Of a stretch of 29,730 nt of DNA, positions 8,758 to 16,773 are shown piece after piece; the first letter of the stretch is position 1, and each line of letters starts with the position of its first letter. Source of the DNA: an uncultured Clostridium sp. (GTDB lineage Bacteria; Bacillota; Clostridia; TANB77; CAG-508); contig USIO01000017.1 of the NCBI GenBank assembly GCA_900554815.1, forward strand, positions 1-29,730. Direction: 5' to 3'. The notes below the pieces were generated by a model that saw only the letters and a program-made list of their open reading frames with translations, had not been told where the DNA came from and ran no database searches. The position numbers were made by a program, and so were the translations under genes.

Positions 8758-9156
8758 TTATTTTCCTACAGTATTAAAAAGATGCTCTTCTGTGTTTTGA
8801 TTAGAATTATTGCTATTATTGCCTGATATTATGCCATTATCGTCTATACTATTTGTATTAGATTGACTAGGCATAGCAAAAGGGTTTGATTTTCCTTTAT
8901 CATATATTCCTAAATATTCGTATTGTTGTAAATCGCTAGTTGTTATTTCATATACAGTAGTTTGTGTTGTTATTTCTTCTATTTTATTTTCTGATGTAAG
9001 TTCATTTCTTACACTTTCTGGTATTGTATATGAAACTTTTTCGGGAACAACTTTTGTTATAGGAATATACTCGTAAAATACAATTCCTAATACAAGTAAA
9101 ATAGCAACAATTAATAATAAAATAATACAAGTTTCTTTTATTATTGTTTTTACCAT
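8758..9156 (-). CDS. Membrane-anchored protein in the PilP position
   Basis: The 132-aa protein has an N-terminal transmembrane helix (CIILLLIVAILLVLGIVFYEY) and an extracytoplasmic part with EYLGIYDKGKSNPFA followed by an Asn/Ser-rich tail. The GxYDKGxxNPF string resembles the short motif found in clostridial pilus proteins that follow pilO, and the pilMN-pilO-this gene order matches pilMNOP. I do not recognise a defined domain, and Gram-positive cells lack the outer-membrane secretin that PilP normally binds, so its role is inferred from position only. The ribosome site is TAGGAGG. It lies 29 nt after pilO. Confidence 0.55.
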   Translation of the reverse strand: MVKTIIKETCIILLLIVAILLVLGIVFYEYIPITKVVPEKVSYTIPESVRNELTSENKIEEITTQTTVYEITTSDLQQYEYLGIYDKGKSNPFAMPSQSNTNSIDDNGIISGNNSNNSNQNTEEHLFNTVGK

Positions 9157-9185
9157 ATTTCCTCCTAAATTAAAGCTTGTTATAC

Positions 9186-9887
9186 TTAGCTATTTGTATT
9201 GTTGGTTGTATTTGTTGTACCTGTTGAATTAGTTGTAGCAGAGTTGTTAGTATTTGTAGTATTATTTTCTTCAACTGGAGTTACAATTGTTGGATTTATA
9301 ATAGAATTATCTACATCTAGTTTTATTCCTTTTACGTCAAATTCTGCTTTCAAAATTTCTGTACTGTTATTGGGTAGTAAATTAAAGTTTTCTATTCTAA
9401 AATATAAGTCTTTATCATTTTCAATATCTCTTACAAATTCAGAAATAGGATAATATTTTCCCTCTACAATAAAATGTAAATCACCAGTTTCTCCTGTAGT
9501 TCCTGCAACATATTGTAGTGTTAAATCAATTCCTTCTTTTCTAGCATAGTTTCCTAATTTGACAGATAAAAAAGATTGTTTAAATTCTGCAAATTGCTTT
9601 GCCTTTTCTATTTCTTCTGGGGTTGAATACAATATTTTGTCTTCGTACTGTTCTCTTACTGTTGTTAATTTTTTAGCGCTTGTGTTTAAGTCTGCAATTT
9701 TTTGTGGAAATGTTATACTAGTAACAGTACTTGCTTCTTTTATTTTTTCTTCAAGTTCTTCATTTTCTTTTTTTATTTGAGAATAAGAATAAATTTGAAA
9801 ATCTCCAATTTTTATTCCATTAATTACAATTGTTACTGTTAAAGCAATTAGCAAAAGCATTAAAAATGTTATAAGCAATTTCCTCAT
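9186..9887 (-). CDS. pilO: PilO-like pilus assembly protein
   Basis: The 233-aa protein has one N-terminal transmembrane helix (LLITFLMLLLIALTVTIVIN), a coiled coil (about residues 38-75, ENEELEEKIKEAS), and a ferredoxin-like region (YYPISEFVRDIENDKDLYFRIENFNL) typical of PilO, which forms the inner-membrane alignment complex with PilN. A low-complexity Asn/Thr-rich tail (residues 205-233) ends the protein. The start ATG overlaps the pilMN stop by 4 nt (ATGA), indicating translational coupling. Confidence 0.75.
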   Translation of the reverse strand: MRKLLITFLMLLLIALTVTIVINGIKIGDFQIYSYSQIKKENEELEEKIKEASTVTSITFPQKIADLNTSAKKLTTVREQYEDKILYSTPEEIEKAKQFAEFKQSFLSVKLGNYARKEGIDLTLQYVAGTTGETGDLHFIVEGKYYPISEFVRDIENDKDLYFRIENFNLLPNNSTEILKAEFDVKGIKLDVDNSIINPTIVTPVEENNTTNTNNSATTNSTGTTNTTNNTNS

Positions 9888-11524
9888 GGCATATCTCCTT
9901 CTATTGTAATTGTAATCATATTGTCTTGTTTAACACTGCTATTAGACTTAACATTTAGTAATGTTTCTCCTGCATCTAGTGTTGCAATAAATAGTCCTAA
10001 ACTTGTATAATCTAAAGATCTTGCAGTAATAGTAATATGTTTGCTTTCTGTGTTTTGTATTTTTAATATTTGTACATTTTTTGGTATTGAAGACATAATA
10101 TTAATTAATAAATTTGGAATACTATTTCTAAAACTATTTTTTTCTTGTATTTGTGCATTTATATTGTCTAAGTTATTAATTAACTGATTATATTCGTTTA
10201 CTTTATTGTTTAAAATTTGAGTGTCTGATTCTATTTCTTGTATTTGTTTGTTACTATCTGCAATTACTAAATCAGCTTCTTCTTCTTTGTCTGTTATCAT
10301 ATTAGTAGTTACAATAGATACTATAGAGTAAAAAATTGCAACAAACAATAAAGCACTACATGTTCTTAATAAACTTTTTTCTATATTGTCAAACTTGCCT
10401 TTTAAATTTAAATCAAAATTCCATTTAAATTTTGTTTTTCCAGCAGAAGTTTTTGTGTTTTTTAGATTTTTTATTGATATGTCTTTGTGCAATATTTCTT
10501 TAATTATATCTGTTGGTTTTTCACTTTTAAAATTTATTTTTTTAATTCCTTGTCCAATTCCCTGTAGTGCTAATGCTATTGCAGAGTTTACTTCTACATA
10601 GTCTTTTATATTTATTTGTGTCATAGAAATATTTTTTGTAAAATAAGGTTTTAGTATTTCACATTTTGTATCTAAAATAGACTCCTGAAAATATAAATCA
10701 ATATTATTAATAAGGGCACCTGTACCTGAAATATACATTTTGTCTATATGATAGAAATTTTCCGATACAATTTTTTTAACTTCTGACACTATGTTATATA
10801 GTGTTGGCATAATTTCTTCCAAATACTGGCTATTTTCTTCCTGTAATTCTTTGCCTTCTAAAGTATATATGGTTGTGTTTTTTAGTATGTCGTATACCTT
10901 TGCATATGAGTTTTCGTTTTTATTTATTTCTTCTAAAATTTTATTCATTCCATGCTCTAGTACGTCAACTCTATTTACTTGACCATTAATAATGGTTGTA
11001 ACTGTAGATTGGTTTTCTAAATTAACAATAATTGCGTTTTCTTTTACTCCAATTTCAATGTTGTTTGTTATAGCTAATGGTAATGGAGTAATTGCCTTTA
11101 AGTTATATTTTTGAAATTGTTGTATTTTTTTTGCAACTTCTGCTTTATTTAAAAAAATGTGCATTGCTGTTATTCTGTCTTTATTTTCTATATTGTTAAT
11201 TAATACATTCCTGCTGTCTAAAACATTTTTATTGTAACCTTTTTCTTCGCATAGTAGTTCAAATTCTGTAGCAATTGCCTTTTGCATATCTTTTTCACTT
11301 AGCATACTAAACATTTCAAAGTAATTATATTGTTCATTTGCTGTATTAATACTAATAGGAATTTTATAACTTAGTGTTTCATTAACAATTTGTTCTATAG
11401 TTTCTTCTAATTGTTCATAAAATTTAATGCCATAGGTTTCAAGCTTAACTATATCGCGTTCTTCAGACACTTTTGCATATTTAATTATGTTGTCTTCTAT
11501 ATATATTCCTAAACAACTTGACAT
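9884..11524 (-). CDS. PilM-PilN fusion protein
   Basis: This is one 546-aa polypeptide carrying two usually separate pilus proteins. Residues 1 to about 345 are PilM-like (actin-fold cytoplasmic ATP-binding protein; SSCLGIYIEDNIIKYAKVS, and MYISGTGALINNIDLYFQE as the second phosphate/adenosine region). Residues about 366-546 are PilN-like: a cytoplasmic segment, one transmembrane helix (about 386-408), a coiled coil (KEEEADLVIADSNKQIQEIE) and a ferredoxin-like domain ending ITITIEGDMP. Fusion fixes PilM to the membrane and to PilN at one-to-one stoichiometry. I chose the ATG at 11524 since AAAGGAGA precedes it; an ATG six codons upstream overlaps that site. It is the first gene of the pilus unit and contains no in-frame CGG. 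Confidence 0.8.
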   Translation of the reverse strand: MSSCLGIYIEDNIIKYAKVSEERDIVKLETYGIKFYEQLEETIEQIVNETLSYKIPISINTANEQYNYFEMFSMLSEKDMQKAIATEFELLCEEKGYNKNVLDSRNVLINNIENKDRITAMHIFLNKAEVAKKIQQFQKYNLKAITPLPLAITNNIEIGVKENAIIVNLENQSTVTTIINGQVNRVDVLEHGMNKILEEINKNENSYAKVYDILKNTTIYTLEGKELQEENSQYLEEIMPTLYNIVSEVKKIVSENFYHIDKMYISGTGALINNIDLYFQESILDTKCEILKPYFTKNISMTQINIKDYVEVNSAIALALQGIGQGIKKINFKSEKPTDIIKEILHKDISIKNLKNTKTSAGKTKFKWNFDLNLKGKFDNIEKSLLRTCSALLFVAIFYSIVSIVTTNMITDKEEEADLVIADSNKQIQEIESDTQILNNKVNEYNQLINNLDNINAQIQEKNSFRNSIPNLLINIMSSIPKNVQILKIQNTESKHITITARSLDYTSLGLFIATLDAGETLLNVKSNSSVKQDNMITITIEGDMP

Positions 11525-11676
11525 TTTATTCTCCTTTGGCATTTATATTTTTACATTTATATTTTTTGCTATATAAGATTTAAAATACGATGTATTTTTT
11601 TTATTTCTTACATTTATTTTGTTTTTTTTACATTTAAATCTTTTCTAAACAAGTTTTACCTATTAATATATTTATT

Positions 11677-11704
11677 ATTTTATATTTTCTATGCAAAATG
11701 TCAA
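11677..11704 (-). promoter_or_regulatory. Promoter of the pilus operon, TTGACA-16-TAAAAT
   Basis: TTGACA (11704-11699) and TAAAAT (11682-11677) on the minus strand lie upstream of pilMN, giving a leader of about 145 nt that is mostly A/T. I see no hairpin terminator between it and the pilMN start. Confidence 0.55.
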
Positions 11705-11718
11705 TAATTTTAATTAGA

Positions 11719-11751
11719 TTGTAATGTATTTGTAATGTGTTTGTAATATTA
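11719..11751. repeat. Three 11-bp tandem repeats upstream of the pilus promoter
   Basis: TTGTAATGTAT, TTGTAATGTGT and TTGTAATATTA follow each other without gaps, one per helical turn, immediately upstream of the -35 box of the pilus promoter and touching the fbp stop. This spacing suits a DNA-binding regulator that contacts one DNA face. Confidence 0.45.
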
Positions 11752-13704
11752 CTGTTTTTCCTTTATAATTCCCTCTCTATAAGACATTAATAGCATTTTT
11801 AGATCCGTAATTTCTTCTTTTATTCTTCTTCCTATATCTGTGTCTTCTACAATTTTTCTATTTTTAACCTCTTCTTTTAACCTTATTTGAGATTTAATTT
11901 CTATTTCTCCATTGTTTTTATTTAAGTCCTCTCTCCTTTGTACTTCAGATAGTAATAATCCATAAGAATTATAAGTTAAAACATGTCTTGTTGTCATTGT
12001 TTTATTTTTATATCTTTTAGTTAGTCCTCCATTTATAATTATTAATTTTCCATTTGCTTTTATTGGCGTTTGTGTTTTCGGATTTAATATAACATGTCCA
12101 TTAATAATTTTTCCTTCAGAATCTTTAATATTAAATTCGTCTAAGATTTTGTCGCAAAATGCCTCGTCTTCAGCCCATTTATAATACGGATTTTCTACTT
12201 CTACATGTGTTTGTTCTTCCTCAATAAAATATCTCTCAAACATTGTTGCTTTATCTTTTCCAAATAATGGTGACTTTCTCCAGCACCATAAAAACCACAT
12301 TGCATCAATTTCTGGTTCATTAGACTTTCCTGTATCTTCTAGTTTGTATGTTTTATGGACAATTTCTTCTATATAATCTAGCAATTCTTTTCCTTTTAAG
12401 GTTTTTCCCATAAATTCTACTTTTTCTAGTTTGCCCTCTTCTGTTGTTGGCACACAGCCATGGAATAAAAGGTTTGAATTATAAACACAATATATTCCTC
12501 CTTTATTATACAAAAGGTTTATATGTTCTTCTAATCTCTTGCTTCGCATAAAAAATGTTTTTAATCTACTAATTATTTGTAATTCTTCTTTTGTTAATTC
12601 ATAAGGATTTTCTGGATTTATTGTTGGGAAATTTGTATCTTTTAGTTTGTAAATTTTTCCACCTAATTCTATAGTTCCATTATTGTAGTCTATTTTATCT
12701 AATAATAACCTATCTTCCATATGGTATTCTGGATGTTTTATTATTAAGAGTCCTTCTAATTTTAAAGCAATTATAGTAATTGCTTTATGGATTTTAGAAA
12801 TAGATGTTTTATCACTATTTGTGTAATCTTCATACTCATATTGTGTAGGTAAAAAAATAGTTGCTTCATCATTACAATATGTTTTTAATGCAAATGCAGA
12901 TAATTCCCTTAGGCTAATTCCATACCCTTCTTCAATTGTATCTAAGTTATCATATCTTAGGCATAGTCTAATTACATTTGCAATGCAAGCCTCATTACCA
13001 CAAAAAGCTCCCATCCATAATATATCATGATTTCCCCATTGAATGTCTATACTATGGAATTTAAGTAAGTCATCCATAATTAGTTCTGGTTTTAGTCCTC
13101 TATCGTAAATATCTCCTAAAACATGTAGATGATCTACTGCCATTTGTTTTATTAAATTTGATAATGCAATTATAAATGCATCTGCTCTTTTAATTTCTAT
13201 AATACTAGAAATAATTTTTTTATAATATCTGTCTTTATTTTTAGCATCTCCATCAATGCTAAGTAATTCTTCAATAATATAGTCAAATCCTGTTGGTAAG
13301 GCTTTTCTTACTTTTGACCTAGTATATTTAGAAGTAATATTTTTGCATACTTCAATCAGTCTATATAAAGTTATTTGATACCATTCTGCTATTTCTTCTT
13401 TTTCTTCTTTAATTTGTTCTAATTTTCCTTCAGGGTTATAAATTAAATTTGCCAATTCTTTCCTGTCATATTGTCCTAGAGTATTGCCAAATATAAAGTT
13501 TATTTTATCTTGAATAATACCTGCACCATTATTTAAAATACTACAAAATGAATCATATTCTCCATGTAAATCACTTAAAAATAGTTCTGTTCCTTTTGGC
13601 AAGTTTAAAATTGCTTGTAAATTAATAATTTCTTCTGATACCTCTTCTATATTTTTATATTTTTTGCTTAATAATTTTAAATATTTTTTTATTCCATAGT
13701 CCAT
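11749..13704 (-). CDS. fbp: Class III fructose-1,6-bisphosphatase
   Basis: This gluconeogenic enzyme hydrolyses fructose-1,6-bisphosphate to fructose-6-phosphate in the cytoplasm. It belongs to the Firmicutes class III family (651 aa, usual length about 640-670), with a calcineurin-like metal site: ELFLSDLHGEYDSF (residues 40-53), HVLGDIYDRG and QWGNHDILWMGA. The C-terminal half retains ELGGKIYKLKDTNFPT, GCVPTTEEG and the MWFLWCWRKSPLFGKD region of the family. The start follows AAAGGA at 9 nt. It stands alone with its own promoter and is divergent from the dodecin-spoVA operon. No in-frame CGG is present in 651 codons. Confidence 0.95.
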   Translation of the reverse strand: MDYGIKKYLKLLSKKYKNIEEVSEEIINLQAILNLPKGTELFLSDLHGEYDSFCSILNNGAGIIQDKINFIFGNTLGQYDRKELANLIYNPEGKLEQIKEEKEEIAEWYQITLYRLIEVCKNITSKYTRSKVRKALPTGFDYIIEELLSIDGDAKNKDRYYKKIISSIIEIKRADAFIIALSNLIKQMAVDHLHVLGDIYDRGLKPELIMDDLLKFHSIDIQWGNHDILWMGAFCGNEACIANVIRLCLRYDNLDTIEEGYGISLRELSAFALKTYCNDEATIFLPTQYEYEDYTNSDKTSISKIHKAITIIALKLEGLLIIKHPEYHMEDRLLLDKIDYNNGTIELGGKIYKLKDTNFPTINPENPYELTKEELQIISRLKTFFMRSKRLEEHINLLYNKGGIYCVYNSNLLFHGCVPTTEEGKLEKVEFMGKTLKGKELLDYIEEIVHKTYKLEDTGKSNEPEIDAMWFLWCWRKSPLFGKDKATMFERYFIEEEQTHVEVENPYYKWAEDEAFCDKILDEFNIKDSEGKIINGHVILNPKTQTPIKANGKLIIINGGLTKRYKNKTMTTRHVLTYNSYGLLLSEVQRREDLNKNNGEIEIKSQIRLKEEVKNRKIVEDTDIGRRIKEEITDLKMLLMSYREGIIKEKQ

Positions 13705-13735
13705 GTTATTCCGTCCTTTCTGTTGATTTTGGTTT

Positions 13736-13764
13736 ATTATATATCTTTAATTTTAAAAAATCAA
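13736..13764 (-). promoter_or_regulatory. Promoter of fbp, TTGATT-17-TATAAT
   Basis: TTGATT (13764-13759) and TATAAT (13741-13736) on the minus strand have a 17-nt spacer and give a leader of about 25 nt before the fbp start at 13704. Confidence 0.65.
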
Positions 13765-13882
13765 ATATAGAAATTTTTATATTTTATTTAGTAAATAAAT
13801 TCATTTAATTATATGATTTTTATGTATATTTATCTATAATTTGGAAAATATAATCTTAAATTCATTTTATTGGAGGTTTTTT

Positions 13883-14095
13883 ATGGCTACTGAAAAACAT
13901 TTAAAATTAACAGGTACTTCAGAAGTATCATGGAAAGATGCTATTAATCAAACAATAAGTGAGGCTTCTAAAACAATTGATTATATAACTAAAGTTACTG
14001 TTTTAGAGCAAACAGCCAAAATTTCTGGCAGAAAAATTGTTGAATATTATGTAGATCTTGATTTATGCTTCACAATTGATACAGATAGAGATTAG
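13883..14095 (+). CDS. Dodecin-like flavin-binding protein
   Basis: This small protein (70 aa) forms dodecameric shells that store or buffer flavins in the family's characterised members. It shows the family's beta-alpha-beta-beta pattern: KHLKLTGTSEVSWKDAINQT, then ISEASKTIDYITKVTVLEQT, and a last strand pair EYYVDLDLCFTID. The start at 13883 is chosen because TGGAGG lies 6 nt upstream; an earlier in-frame ATG at 13841 has none. The stop lies next to the ribosome site of spoVAC (TAGGAGGAAATTTTATG), so it is co-transcribed with the spoVA genes. Dodecin at the head of a spoVA operon suggests forespore expression, which is inference. The aromatic flavin-stacking residue is not clear: Trp in SEVSW fits. 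Confidence 0.8.
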   Translation: MATEKHLKLTGTSEVSWKDAINQTISEASKTIDYITKVTVLEQTAKISGRKIVEYYVDLDLCFTIDTDRD

Positions 14096-14106
14096 GAGGA
14101 AATTTT

Positions 14107-14556
14107 ATGGATCCTTTAGCAACAAAAAAAGATTATCAAAACTATGTAGATGGGAAATCGCCAAATTCTCCAATATTTAAGAACTGTTTTAATGCATTTT
14201 GGGTTGGCGGACTTATTTGTACTATTGGTCAACTTATATGGGAAGTGTGCAAGGTAAATGGTTTAGAACAGCGAACTTGTACTACTATTATTTCCATTGT
14301 CCTTATATTTATTAGTGCATTTTTAACAGCATTAAATGTATTTAATAAAATTGGAAAATTTGCTGGCGCAGGTTCATTAGTACCCATTACCGGTTTTGCC
14401 AATTCCATTGTTTCCCCTGCAATGGAATATAAGTCTGAAGGTTATATAATGGGAGTTGGTGGGAAAATGTTTACTGTTGCGGGCCCAGTATTGGTTTTTG
14501 GTATTTCGTCTTCTATAATTGTTGGAATTGTTTATGTAATACTAAATGGATGTTGA
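14107..14556 (+). CDS. spoVAC: Stage V sporulation protein AC
   Basis: This is a forespore inner-membrane protein needed for uptake of dipicolinic acid and implicated as a mechanosensitive part of its release channel. At 149 aa it carries the family strings VGGLICTIGQL, GAGSLVPITGFANS and GPVLVFGISSSIIVGIVYV with four to five hydrophobic helices. The ribosome site AGGAGG overlaps the end of the dodecin gene. Together with spoVAD and spoVAE downstream it forms the minimal clostridial spoVACDE set. No in-frame CGG. Confidence 0.95.
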   Translation: MDPLATKKDYQNYVDGKSPNSPIFKNCFNAFWVGGLICTIGQLIWEVCKVNGLEQRTCTTIISIVLIFISAFLTALNVFNKIGKFAGAGSLVPITGFANSIVSPAMEYKSEGYIMGVGGKMFTVAGPVLVFGISSSIIVGIVYVILNGC

Positions 14557-14617
14557 AAGTATTAATACTAGTAAATATTACATTAGTTTAAGTTTAATTT
14601 TATGAAAGGAATTTAAA

Positions 14618-15623
14618 ATGAAAAAAATTGGAAAGCAAACAATTAAATTTACCAATCCTCCTTCTATTTTGGAAACCTCATGTATTGTAGGACCTAAAGA
14701 ATCAGGTGGACCATTAGCAAAATATTTTGATCAATGTTTAAATGATGAATTTTGGGGAGAAAATTCTTGGGAAAAAGCAGAAAGCAAAATTATAAAAGAA
14801 ACTGTTAATACCGTTATTTTAAAGTCCAATCTCGCCTTCTCCGATATTGATTATTGTTTTGCCGGTGATTTATTAAATCAATGTATTTCTTCTGGTTTTG
14901 GTTTTCGTGATTTAAATATTCCTTTTTTTGGTATATTTGGGGCTTGTTCTACTTTTGTAGAAGGAATTAGTTTAGCTTCGGTTTTTTCAGAAGGGAATTA
15001 TGCTACCAACTGCCTATGTGCGACTTCTAGTCATTTTTGTAGTGCAGAAAAACAGTTTAGGTTTCCTTTAGAACTTGGTAATCAGAGGCCCCAGTCTTCT
15101 CAGTGGACTGTTACTGGAGCAGGTGCAGCAATTGTTTCTGCAAATGGTCAAGGTCCATTTATTACTACAATTACTCCACGGAAAAATAATTGACATGGGA
15201 ATTAAAGATGCAAATAATATGGGAGCTGCTATGGCTCCTGCAGCATTAGATACATTATTAACTCATTTTGAAGATACTAAAAGGAGTCCTAGCTATTATG
15301 ATGGTATTTTTACTGGTGATTTGGGGCATATTGGAAAAGAAATATTGACTGAATTGGCTGAAAAAAGAGGATTTAATATTAAGTCAAACTATAATGATTG
15401 TGGTGTTATGATTTTTGATAAAAATTCTCAAGATACTCATTCTGGTGGTAGCGGATGCGCTTGCTGTGCTAGTGTATTCTCTGGTTGTTTATTTAATCAG
15501 TTAAAGCAAAAGAAGTTAAAAAGAATATTATTAATTGCAACTGGTGCTTTAATGAATTCTACATCTTCTCAGCAGGGAGAGTCTATTCCAAGTATTGCAC
15601 ATGCAGTTTCAATAGAAATTTAA
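14618..15623 (+). CDS. spoVAD: Stage V sporulation protein AD, read through a +1 frameshift at CGG
   Basis: This is a soluble thiolase-fold protein on the spore inner membrane that binds dipicolinic acid. Two frames form one 334-aa product if C15179 is skipped: the zero frame reads ACT CCA CGG AAA AAT AAT TGA, the restored frame ACT CCA GGA AAA ATA ATT GAC. The result ITTITPGKIIDMGIKDANNMGAAMAPAA follows the family across the junction, with the usual Gly. Other family parts are GKQTIKFTNPPSI, DYCFAGDLLNQC, FFGIFGACSTFVEG and the C-terminal SIPSIAHAVSIE. Length matches the family (about 335-340). Unshifted translation would lose the C-terminal 148 residues. The gene is flanked by intact spoVAC and by spoVAE, which has the same kind of defect. 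Confidence 0.88.
15179..15181 (+). other. CGG +1 frameshift site in spoVAD
   Basis: CGG at codon 188 in the zero frame is preceded by CCA and followed by AAA, the same hexamer context as site 1 in pilB. The zero-frame stop TGA is three codons further on. Confidence 0.8.
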
Positions 15624-15687
15624 GTTTGATAATGCAAATTGTTATTTGTTCAAAAATTTTAAGAAATTAATATAGAAAGGACTTTTT

Positions 15688-16078
15688 ATGCAAGATTTTA
15701 TTAGTAATTTAGATTGGTTTATGCTCTTAAAAGCTTTTATAGTTGGTGGTTTAATTTGTGTTATTGGCCAAATTTTAATAGATAAAACTAAGTTAACCCC
15801 TGCTAGAATTCTTGTTATATTTGTAACTGCTGGCGCTATATTAGGCGGACTTGGCATTTATAAGTATTTAATAGATTTTGCCGGTGCAGGAGCAACTGTT
15901 CCATTAACTGGTTTTGGAAGTGCCTTAGCAAAAGGTGCTATTGATGGCGTACAAGAGAATGGAATCGTTGGTATTTTTACAGGAGGAATAAAAGCTGCCG
16001 CTCGGCGGAATAGCAGCAGCTATTTTTTTCGGATACTTAGCCGCATTAGTATCAAAGCCAAAAATAAAGAAACAGTAA
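15688..16078 (+). CDS. spoVAE: Stage V sporulation protein AE (AEB type), read through a +1 frameshift at CGG
   Basis: This is a small forespore membrane protein of the dipicolinate channel. Family strings are FIVGGLICVIGQILID, GAGATVPLTGFGSALAKGA and NGIVGIFTGGIKAAA. At GCT CGG CGG AAT the zero frame turns hydrophilic and Arg-rich and runs into the transcription terminator, ending at 16131. Skipping C16003 gives GGIAAAIFFGYLAALVSKPK and a stop at 16078, just before the terminator, for a 129-aa protein of normal length with its last membrane helix. Here two CGG codons stand in tandem in the zero frame; skipping at the first removes the second from the frame. The ribosome site is AGAAAGGA. Confidence 0.88.
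16003..16005 (+). other. CGG +1 frameshift site in spoVAE
   Basis: Zero frame GCC GCT CGG CGG AAT AGC; restored frame GCC GCT GGC GGA ATA GCA. The restored frame rebuilds the hydrophobic C-terminal helix and removes translation into the terminator hairpin. Confidence 0.8.
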
Positions 16079-16104
16079 AAAGCTTAACTTTGTTATATAT
16101 TAAA

Positions 16105-16138
16105 AAACGGATTAAAAAAGTTTATTTTTAATCCGTTT
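16105..16138. terminator. Bidirectional terminator between spoVAE and rplT
   Basis: AAACGGATTAAAAA (16105-16118) and its inverse (16125-16138) form a 14-bp stem with a 6-nt loop. ATATATATTTTTTT follows on the plus strand and TTTTTAATAT on the minus strand. Confidence 0.85.
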
Positions 16139-16153
16139 ATATATATTTTTTTA

Positions 16154-16504
16154 TTATGCTTTTTTTGCAATTTCTGCAAGTTCTGTAAAAGCTTTTGGAT
16201 CACTAACTGCTATTTCTGCTAGCATTTTTCTATTAATTGTTACATTTGCTTTTTTTAGTCCAGAAATTAATTTACTATATGTTAGTCCATTCATTCTTGA
16301 TGCTGCATTAATTCTTGTAATCCATAGTTTTCTAAAGTTAGATTTTCTATCTTTTCTTCCAATATATGCATACATACCTGACTTCATAACAGCTTGGTTA
16401 GCCATTCTAAATCTGTAATGTTTTGCACCATAATAACCTTTTGCTTGTTTTAATATTTTTTTATGTCTTTGTCTTGTTGTTCTTGCTGTTTTTACTCTTG
16501 CCAT
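16154..16504 (-). CDS. rplT: Ribosomal protein L20
   Basis: This is a large-subunit assembly protein and, in Bacillus, the repressor of its own infC-rpmI-rplT operon. The sequence MARVKTARTTRQRHKKILKQ, GYYGAKHYRFRMANQAVMKSG, and RDRK-like GRKDRKSNFRKLWITRINAA is diagnostic, and the length is 116 aa. The ATG at 16504 is chosen; an in-frame GTG three codons upstream overlaps the ribosome site GGAAGGTG. It is the last gene of the operon and ends at a bidirectional terminator. Confidence 0.97.
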   Translation of the reverse strand: MARVKTARTTRQRHKKILKQAKGYYGAKHYRFRMANQAVMKSGMYAYIGRKDRKSNFRKLWITRINAASRMNGLTYSKLISGLKKANVTINRKMLAEIAVSDPKAFTELAEIAKKA

Positions 16505-16546
16505 TTTATTCACCTTCCTTAATTTTTAAGTTTTTATCTAATCTTA

Positions 16547-16747
16547 TTATTTATATGGTAATAATTTTTTAATACCTGCTTCACAAGTTTTATCTGCATA
16601 TGCATCTTGTACTTTTCCTCTTGATTTCGCTCTTGATGTTTTATTTCCTAGTAGATGTCTTCTATTTGCTTTTGTTCTTTTGACTTTTCCTGTAGCTGTA
16701 TAACTATATCTTTTCTTTGCTGCTTTATTTGTTTTTAATTTAGGCAT
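16547..16747 (-). CDS. rpmI: Ribosomal protein L35
   Basis: This 66-aa basic protein has the complete family pattern: MPKLKTNKAAKKRYSYTATG, KVKRTKANRRHLLGNKT, then AYADKTCEAGIKKLLPYK. It sits between infC and rplT as in nearly all bacteria, 42 nt upstream of rplT, with AGGAGG as ribosome site. Confidence 0.97.
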   Translation of the reverse strand: MPKLKTNKAAKKRYSYTATGKVKRTKANRRHLLGNKTSRAKSRGKVQDAYADKTCEAGIKKLLPYK

Positions 16748-16773
16748 AATAGATCCTCCTTTTTATTTTTAAT

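Noticed and set aside
15075..15623. The second spoVAD frame as an independent gene
   Set aside because: Its upstream part before 15180 is a shadow of spoVAD in another frame; no ribosome site exists, and the real sequence begins exactly at the CGG junction.
4020..16078. Explaining the frameshifts by sequencing error or pseudogenes
   Set aside because: Not fully excluded, but five independent events all adding C before GG in a CGG phase, with no other damage in these genes, are unlikely. Out-of-frame ACGGAA stretches show no extra bases.
4020..16078. CGG reassigned to another amino acid (as to Trp or Gln in some bacteria)
   Set aside because: Reassignment keeps the frame; here the family sequence continues only in the +1 frame.
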